From: Desulfobacteraceae bacterium
Lineage (GTDB): Bacteria; Desulfobacterota; Desulfobacteria; Desulfobacterales; JAABSP01
Reading direction: 5' to 3'
DNA length: 10,563 bases
NCBI GenBank assembly: GCA_011390035.1
Contig: JAABTE010000069.1
Location: forward strand, 1 to 10,563
In this document: piece by piece, positions 6,199-10,563 of the stretch
Layout of the letters: each line of letters starts with the position of its first letter
How positions within the stretch are numbered: the stretch's first letter is position 1
Notes under the pieces: model-generated
Database searches by the model: none
The model's input: only the letters and a program-made list of their open reading frames with translations
Told to the model about the DNA's origin: nothing
Program-made: the position numbers and the translations under genes

Positions 6199-8279
6199 GC
6201 GGCCACGGTCTCCTCGGGCCTGGGGATGCGGGGCCGCTGCATCAGGTAGATGATGCCGTAAAGGGCAAGCCCCATCAGGTAGGCCAGGTACCGCCGGTCC
6301 GTCGGGATGCCCAGCCACGCCGACACCGCGTCCGGCCGCATCAGTATGAAGGTGACCATCAGGAACAGGGGCAGCTCGTAGATCCGGTTCCGGGCCACGA
6401 ACCATCCCTGGGTGGCCGAGGCGAAGGCGAAGTTGCCCACGCAGGCCATGGCGAAGATCAAAAGACCCTGGGGCCACGAATAAATATTGTGCAGGATCAG
6501 GTCCGTGTTGAAGATGAACATGAAGGGCAGGATCGCCGTGCGGATGTCGTACATGAAGCCCTGGATGCCCGTTGCGATGGGGGGCGACTTGGCGATGGCC
6601 GCCGCCGCGTAGGCGGCCAGCCCCACCGGCGGGGTGTCGTCCGCCAGGATGCCGAAGTAAAAGCAGAACAGGTGCGCGGCCATCAGCGGCACGATAAAGT
6701 CCTGGAGCCCGCCGATGGTGACGATGGCCGGGGCGGTGAGGGAGGCCATCACGATGTAAGTGGCCGTGGTGGGCAGCCCCATGCCGATGACCAGGCTGGC
6801 AATGGCGGTGATCACGAGCATCAAAAAGATGTTGCCGCCGGAGATCACGTCGATGATCTGTGTGATCAGACCGCCCAGGCCCAGCGCCACCACGCCCACG
6901 ATGATGCCGGCCGCGGCCGTGGCCAGGGCCACGGAGACCATGTTCCGTCCGCCGGAGGCAAGGGCCGAGAAGATGTCCTGGACGCTCTCCCATATGGCCG
7001 GGCCCACGGGCGTTTTCCGGATGCAAGCGATGATCGGCTTTTGCAGCAGCATGATGACGCCCATCACCCATATGGCCTTGAAGGCGGCCATCTCCGGGGA
7101 ATGGCGCATGACGATCAGCTCGTACAGCAGCATGAACAGGGGCACCATGTAATGCAGCCCGCCCAGCAGGGTCTTGAAAAAGAGCGGCAGCTCGCTTCGG
7201 GGCATGCCGCGCAGGCCCAGCTTGGAGGCCTCGATGTGGGTGATGAAGAACAGGGCCGCGTAAGAGGCGAAGGCCGGAATGGCCGCCGCCTTGATGACGT
7301 CCACATACGGCACGTTGACGTATTCGGCGATGATGAAGGCCGCCGCCCCCATGATGGGCGGGGCGAGCTGGCCGTCGGTGCTTGCGGCCACCTCCACGGC
7401 GGCCGCCTTGGTGCTGGGATAGCCCACCTTTTTCATCAGGGGAATGGTGAAGGTGCCGGTGGTGACGATGTTGGCGATGCTGGAGCCGGACACCATGCCG
7501 GTGAGCCCGGAGCCGAGAACGGCCGCCTTGGCCGGACCGCCCTTGAAGCCGCCCAGCAGGCTCAGGGCCAGTTGGATGAAGAAATGGCCCGCCCCGGCCT
7601 TGTCCAGCATGGCGCCGAACAGCACGAAGAGAAAAACGATGGTGGCCGACACGTCCAGGGGAATGCCGTAGATGCCCTCGGTGGACATGGTCATCTGGCC
7701 CATGAACCGTTCAAGCGACACGCCCTTGAAGGCGATCAGGTCCGGCATGTGGGGCCCTAGGAAGGCGTAGGCGGTAAAGCCCAGGGCGATGATGGGCAGG
7801 GCCGGGCCGATGACCCGCCGGGAGGCCTCCAGCAGCACCGCCACCAGGATGCCGCCGATGACAAGATCCCGGACGATGGGCGAGCCGTACCTGAAGACCA
7901 GCCCCTCGTAGTCGATGGCGATATAAAGGGCGGAAAAGCAGGCGATGATGCCGATCACGAAATCGATCAGCGGGATGCGGCGCCTGGCCGACAGGAATTC
8001 CAGGCCCTTTTTCGGCTTTTTGAAGGTGGGATGGCTCAGGAACACGATGAGCAGGGCGAACCCCAGGTGGATGGCCCGGATGAAGGTGGAATCCAGGATC
8101 AGCCAACTGGCGATGGAAAGCTGGAACAGGCTCCAGAAGACGGCGATAACGGGCACCACGTATTTTGCCGGCCCCCTGGGCTTGCGGCCGATGCCCGCCT
8201 CCTCCTCGGCCATGCGCCGGGCCAGGTCCGTGGTGTCGTCCGGCGTGACCAGGATCGATTGTTTTTCATTATCGGTCAT
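6192..8279 (-). CDS. TRAP transporter fused permease (DctQ-DctM, 4TM/12TM fusion), TAXI-type system
   Basis: About 695 residues, the usual size for fused TRAP permeases of TAXI systems. After a charged cytoplasmic N-terminus (1-38), hydrophobic helices at about 40-175 correspond to the small DctQ-like subunit. The DctM-like part follows (about 205-600), with hallmark stretches GSSIANIVTTGTFTIPLM (265-282), STDGQLAPPIMGAAAF (300-315), GMGLPTTATYIV (499-510) and ADDTPPVGLAAYAAAAI (546-562). Two or three more helices end the protein (about 600-680). It uses an ion gradient to import the ligand delivered by the periplasmic receptor encoded just upstream; the substrate is likely an organic acid or amino acid but cannot be read from the sequence. 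Three start codons lie in a row in frame (GTG 8285, ATG 8282, ATG 8279). The last is preferred because it sits 5 nt from the GAGG core. The downstream gene overlaps its end by 7 nt. Confidence 0.95.
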   Translation of the reverse strand: MTDNEKQSILVTPDDTTDLARRMAEEEAGIGRKPRGPAKYVVPVIAVFWSLFQLSIASWLILDSTFIRAIHLGFALLIVFLSHPTFKKPKKGLEFLSARRRIPLIDFVIGIIACFSALYIAIDYEGLVFRYGSPIVRDLVIGGILVAVLLEASRRVIGPALPIIALGFTAYAFLGPHMPDLIAFKGVSLERFMGQMTMSTEGIYGIPLDVSATIVFLFVLFGAMLDKAGAGHFFIQLALSLLGGFKGGPAKAAVLGSGLTGMVSGSSIANIVTTGTFTIPLMKKVGYPSTKAAAVEVAASTDGQLAPPIMGAAAFIIAEYVNVPYVDVIKAAAIPAFASYAALFFITHIEASKLGLRGMPRSELPLFFKTLLGGLHYMVPLFMLLYELIVMRHSPEMAAFKAIWVMGVIMLLQKPIIACIRKTPVGPAIWESVQDIFSALASGGRNMVSVALATAAAGIIVGVVALGLGGLITQIIDVISGGNIFLMLVITAIASLVIGMGLPTTATYIVMASLTAPAIVTIGGLQDFIVPLMAAHLFCFYFGILADDTPPVGLAAYAAAAIAKSPPIATGIQGFMYDIRTAILPFMFIFNTDLILHNIYSWPQGLLIFAMACVGNFAFASATQGWFVARNRIYELPLFLMVTFILMRPDAVSAWLGIPTDRRYLAYLMGLALYGIIYLMQRPRIPRPEETVAAW

Positions 8280-8280
8280 C

Positions 8281-8290
8281 ATCACCTCTT
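8281..8290 (-). promoter_or_regulatory. Ribosome binding site deciding the permease start
   Basis: AAGAGGTGAT on the minus strand matches the 16S anti-Shine-Dalgarno complement in nine of ten bases. It overlaps the GTG at 8285 and the ATG at 8282, and is properly spaced only for the ATG at 8279. Confidence 0.6.
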
Positions 8291-8327
8291 TTCGTGTCGG
8301 GCGGTTGGGGAAATCGGATTGCCGGAT

Positions 8328-8352
8328 GGGCGGCGGCCGGCGGCCGCCGCCC
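8328..8352 (-). repeat. Near-perfect GC palindrome/hairpin in the receptor-permease intercistronic gap
   Basis: Arms GGGCGGCGGCCG (8328-8339) and CGGCCGCCGCCC (8341-8352) are exact reverse complements around a single G. In RNA a 9-10 bp all-GC stem with a small loop would form in the 99-nt gap, about 26 nt after the receptor stop codon. No T-run follows, so full termination is unlikely. Such hairpins between binding-protein and permease genes often stabilise the upstream message or partly attenuate transcription, giving more receptor than permease. That role here is inference. Confidence 0.75.
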
Positions 8353-8378
8353 CAAGGGTAGGGGGATGCCGGCGGCGC

Positions 8379-9353
8379 TTACTTGATCAGGCCGACTTCC
8401 TTGTAATACTTCATGGCGCCCGGATGGATCGGGGCCGAAAGACCCTCCAGCATGCCCTCCTTGGTCAGCACGGCGTAGGCCGGATGCAGCTTCTTAAAGT
8501 CCTCGAAGTTGTCGAAGACCTCCTTGGTGATGGCATAGACGACGTTATCGGGCACCTTGGCCGATGTGACGAAGGTGGCCATGACGCCGAAGGTCTTGAC
8601 GTTGTCCTCGTTCACCGCGCCCGGATAGTACTCGAGGGGCACGTAGGACTTGGCGTAGTAGGGCTTGGCCTTGATCATGGCGTCGATGCCGGGGCCGGCC
8701 ACTTCCACGAAGCGCACCTTCCGGCGGCCCGCGGTGGCTTCCTTGAAAGCGCCGCTGGGATGGCCCACGGTGTAGAAGAAGGCGTCGATCCGGCCGTCCT
8801 GGAGCAGGCCGGGGGCCTCGGCGGCCTTGACCTGCTCGGCCACCAGATCCTTTTCAAAATCGATGCCCGCCGCTTCCAGGGCGTCGATGGAGTTCTGGCG
8901 CTGGCCGGAGCCGGGGTTGCCGATGTTGACCCGCTTGCCCTTGAGTTCCATGATCGACTTGATCTCGGCGTCCACCGCCGCGGCCAGCGTCACCGATTCC
9001 GGGTGGATGCTGAAGACGGCCCGCAGATCCTCCTGCTTGTTGCCCTCCCATTCGGCCATGCCGTGGATGGCCTGATACTGCCGGTCCGACTGGACCACGC
9101 CGAACTCGAGGTCTCCGGACATGACGGCGTTGACGTTAAAGACCGACCCGCCCGTGGACTCCACGGTGGCCCGGATGCCGTATTCCGAGCGCTTGTTGTT
9201 GACCATCTTGGCGATGGCGCCGCCGGTGGGATAATAAACGCCCGTGATCCCGCCGGTGCCGATGGTGACGAATTTGGTTTCCGCGGACGCGGCGCCCGCG
9301 ACCATCATCAGGCCGAAGAAGACGGCGAACGCGAGGACGAAGTGCTTTTTCAT
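8379..9353 (-). CDS. TAXI family TRAP transporter solute-binding protein (periplasmic receptor)
   Basis: 324 residues, normal for the family. The N-terminus has a Lys-Lys start, a hydrophobic core (about 5-20) and a GAASA cleavage site after residue 24, so export by Sec is expected. The mature protein begins with the TAXI hallmark: TIGTGG, then GVYYPTGGAIAKMVN within about residues 31-53. Further family stretches are GDLEFGVVQSD and the lobe-two region VNIGNPGSGQRQNS. It captures the substrate in the periplasm and delivers it to the fused permease encoded next. Characterised TAXI receptors bind glutamate, 2-oxoglutarate or related acids, but the ligand here cannot be assigned. Translation should be efficient: AAAGGAGGT lies 3 nt before the ATG. 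It is the first gene of the minus-strand operon and has a strong promoter candidate about 100 nt upstream. Confidence 0.96.
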   Translation of the reverse strand: MKKHFVLAFAVFFGLMMVAGAASAETKFVTIGTGGITGVYYPTGGAIAKMVNNKRSEYGIRATVESTGGSVFNVNAVMSGDLEFGVVQSDRQYQAIHGMAEWEGNKQEDLRAVFSIHPESVTLAAAVDAEIKSIMELKGKRVNIGNPGSGQRQNSIDALEAAGIDFEKDLVAEQVKAAEAPGLLQDGRIDAFFYTVGHPSGAFKEATAGRRKVRFVEVAGPGIDAMIKAKPYYAKSYVPLEYYPGAVNEDNVKTFGVMATFVTSAKVPDNVVYAITKEVFDNFEDFKKLHPAYAVLTKEGMLEGLSAPIHPGAMKYYKEVGLIK

Positions 9354-9356
9354 GGG

Positions 9357-9365
9357 ACCTCCTTT
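9357..9365 (-). promoter_or_regulatory. Strong Shine-Dalgarno of the TAXI receptor gene
   Basis: AAAGGAGGT on the minus strand, 3 nt upstream of the ATG at 9351-9353, is an essentially perfect ribosome binding site. It fits high expression of a periplasmic receptor. Confidence 0.85.
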
Positions 9366-9461
9366 GCAGTGGGTTTCTATGAAACGCGATAAAACTTCAA
9401 TATACAGCCGCTCCTACCCTTGAACCGGTGTCATCCTTTGCCGTTTTTCGTTCCAGCGTTA

Positions 9462-9492
9462 ATTATCTAATTAAAAACAGCGGGCATGTCAA
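9462..9492 (-). promoter_or_regulatory. Sigma-70-type promoter candidate for the TAXI/TRAP operon
   Basis: On the minus strand a perfect -35 box TTGACA (9487-9492) is followed after 19 nt by GATAAT (9462-9467), five of six matches to the -10 consensus. The spacer is AT-rich, unlike the surrounding DNA. The 19-nt spacing is longer than the ideal 17, and TAGATA at 17-nt spacing is a weaker alternative. The predicted 5' leader of about 100 nt contains a small GTTTC-TAT-GAAAC hairpin (9373-9385) close to the ribosome binding site, but no riboswitch that I recognise. Confidence 0.6.
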
Positions 9493-9621
9493 GGATCAAA
9501 GCGCAGGGCGCGCCGCCGGGGCGGCGTTGCGGCGGTCTTGCCACGGGCGGTCCGGATGGGGTATGGATAGGGAGGACAGGCGGGGGAATGGGCCATGCGG
9601 GCCATCGCGGGGCGGCGGCGG

Positions 9622-9629
9622 AAAGGAGG
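9622..9629 (+). promoter_or_regulatory. Ribosome binding site deciding the glycosyltransferase start
   Basis: AAAGGAGG lies 5 nt upstream of the ATG at 9635. It picks this start over ATG codons further upstream in the same open frame, which lack conserved sequence. Confidence 0.85.
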
Positions 9630-9634
9630 ATCGG

Positions 9635-10459
9635 ATGCCGGAAGCCAGTGTCATTATACCAACATACAATCGGGCCGGACCCGTTCGCGAGGCCGTCGAT
9701 TCCGTGCTGGCCCAGGCGGGCGTCGAATTCGAGCTGATCGTGGTGGACGACGGCTCCACCGACGACACCCCGGCCGTTCTGGACGGCTACGGCCAGCGCG
9801 TCCGGCGCGTCCGCCAGGACAACCGGGGCGTGAGCGCGGCGCGCAATGCCGGCGTGGCCGCTTCCGGGGGGGCGCTGATCGCCTTTCTCGATTCCGACGA
9901 CCTGTGGCTGCCGGGCAAGCTGGCGGTCCAGGCCGCCTTTTTCAGGGACCATCCCGAGGCCCGGATCTGCCAGACCGAGGAGATCTGGGTACGCAGGGGC
10001 CGAAGGGTCAATCCGGGCCGGCGGCATCGGAAGCGGTCGGGCCGGTTTTTCGTGCCATCCCTGTCCATGTGCCTGGTGAGTCCGTCGGCGGTGATGATGC
10101 GCCGGGACCTGTTCGACGAGATGGGCGGCTTCGACCCGGACCTGCCCGCCTGCGAGGATTATGACCTGTGGCTGCGCATCGGGTGCCGGTATCCGATCCA
10201 TCTGATCGACGCCCCGCTCATTGTCAAGCGCGGCGGCCACGCGGACCAGTTGTCCGCCCAGGCGGGGCTGGACCGGTACCGGGTTCGGTCCATCGCCCGG
10301 CTGCTGGACGCCGGGGCGTTGTCCGCGCCTCATCGCCGGGCGGCGGCTTATGTGATGGCGAAGAAGTGTCGGATTTACGCGGACGGATGCGAGCGGCGGG
10401 GGCGGGCGGCGGAGGCGGCGCGGTATAGGGAGATGGCGGGGCGATATGTGGTATGGTAG
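9635..10459 (+). CDS. Glycosyltransferase family 2 protein (GT-A fold)
   Basis: 274 residues. It begins exactly at the GT2 first strand, ASVIIPTYNR (4-13). It then shows VVDDGSTDDT (36-45) with the nucleotide-sugar-binding Asp pair, the QDNRGVSAARNAG segment (61-73), the metal-binding LDSDDLW (85-91) and the acceptor-side CEDYDLWLRI (173-182) with the likely catalytic Asp. A basic loop (RRGRRVNPGRRHRKRSGR, 120-137) precedes SLSMCLVSPSAVMMRR. There is no membrane helix, so it should act at the cytoplasmic face, adding a sugar to a lipid-linked or surface glycan; donor and acceptor cannot be told. It is transcribed divergently from the TAXI operon and is the only complete plus-strand gene. It does not appear functionally tied to the transporter. 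A promoter is not clear: TTGCCG (9438-9443) and AATTAT (9461-9466), 17 nt apart, are a weak possibility. Confidence 0.95.
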   Translation: MPEASVIIPTYNRAGPVREAVDSVLAQAGVEFELIVVDDGSTDDTPAVLDGYGQRVRRVRQDNRGVSAARNAGVAASGGALIAFLDSDDLWLPGKLAVQAAFFRDHPEARICQTEEIWVRRGRRVNPGRRHRKRSGRFFVPSLSMCLVSPSAVMMRRDLFDEMGGFDPDLPACEDYDLWLRIGCRYPIHLIDAPLIVKRGGHADQLSAQAGLDRYRVRSIARLLDAGALSAPHRRAAAYVMAKKCRIYADGCERRGRAAEAARYREMAGRYVVW

Positions 10460-10467
10460 GCGCCGGA

Positions 10468-10563
10468 TCACTTCTTCCGAAGGGACCGGATCAGATAATA
10501 CCGATTGGCCAGGCGGATGGTGATGGACACGATCACGCCGATGGAAAGGACCATCACCAGGAT
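10468..10563 (-). CDS. C-terminal end of a membrane protein (partial, N-terminus outside window)
   Basis: The last 31 codons of a minus-strand gene enter from the right edge and stop at TGA 10468-10470. They encode a hydrophobic segment (ILVMVLSIGVIVSITI) followed by a basic cytoplasmic tail ending in RSLRKK, typical of a last transmembrane helix obeying the positive-inside rule. Too little is present to name the family. The gene converges on the glycosyltransferase with only 8 nt between stop codons, so neither gene has room for its own terminator in the gap. Confidence 0.6.
   Translation of the reverse strand: MLVMVLSIGVIVSITIRLANRYYLIRSLRKK

Noticed and set aside
6199..7071. Upstream extension of the hypothetical gene into the permease
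   Set aside because: The frame is open, but it is a His/Arg/Gly-rich out-of-frame reading of the permease. The real N-terminus is at the ATG at 6198, overlapping the permease stop.
6078..7760. Open frame of 560 codons on the plus strand
   Set aside because: It is antisense to the TRAP permease, low in complexity (His/Asp/Gly-rich), with no domain and no ribosome binding site.
9511..9526. CGCCGCC/GGCGGCG inverted repeat upstream of the glycosyltransferase
   Set aside because: A 7-bp GC stem with a 2-nt loop in very GC-rich DNA is easily explained by composition, and no T-run follows it.
9428..9634. N-terminal extension of the glycosyltransferase to an ATG at 9428
   Set aside because: The GT2 fold starts immediately after the ATG at 9635, which has a strong ribosome binding site. 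The extension has no conserved sequence and would cross the TAXI operon promoter.

Overview
The window comes from a high-GC bacterial chromosome. The gene set fits a Desulfobacterota (former Deltaproteobacteria) genome: a zinc-ribbon/Ser-Thr kinase with a periplasmic Cache sensor, a TAXI-type TRAP transporter with a fused permease, a long U32 protein, and a GT2 family glycosyltransferase. That assignment rests on gene content and composition only. Almost everything between 1 and 9353 lies on the minus strand.

Left edge (1-844, minus): a visibly more AT-rich partial gene runs off the window. It may be a Type II restriction endonuclease, but this is weakly supported. It is followed by a short non-coding stretch with a small hairpin, and then by a 45-codon remnant resembling the C-terminal tail of a DUF421/YetF-type membrane protein. 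This looks like a scarred, recombining edge.

Sensor kinase (845-3298, minus): an 817-residue one-piece receptor kinase. It has an MJ0042-type zinc ribbon, a Pro/Ala-rich linker, a complete Ser/Thr kinase domain, one membrane helix and an extracytoplasmic Cache-like domain. An AT-rich gap just upstream probably holds its own promoter.

Transport operon (3422-9353, minus; transcribed from right to left): a TAXI substrate-binding protein, a 99-nt spacer with a near-perfect GC hairpin, a fused DctQ-DctM permease, an unrecognised helical protein (7-nt overlap) and a U32-family iron-sulfur protein (4-nt ATGA overlap). A perfect TTGACA box with a GATAAT box lies about 100 nt upstream of the receptor gene. 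The tight overlaps imply that the unknown protein and the U32 protein are co-translated with the transporter. Both carry short in-frame tandem DNA repeats that encode Pro-rich linkers.

Right edge (9635-10563): a divergent GT2 glycosyltransferase on the plus strand converges, with an 8-nt gap, on the C-terminal end of an unidentified membrane protein on the minus strand.

I found no clearly new multi-gene system. The items most worth a second look are the unknown gene locked into the TRAP/U32 operon, the DUF421 remnant next to the possible restriction gene, and the architecture of the receptor kinase. I saw no tRNA, rRNA, CRISPR array or insertion sequence.
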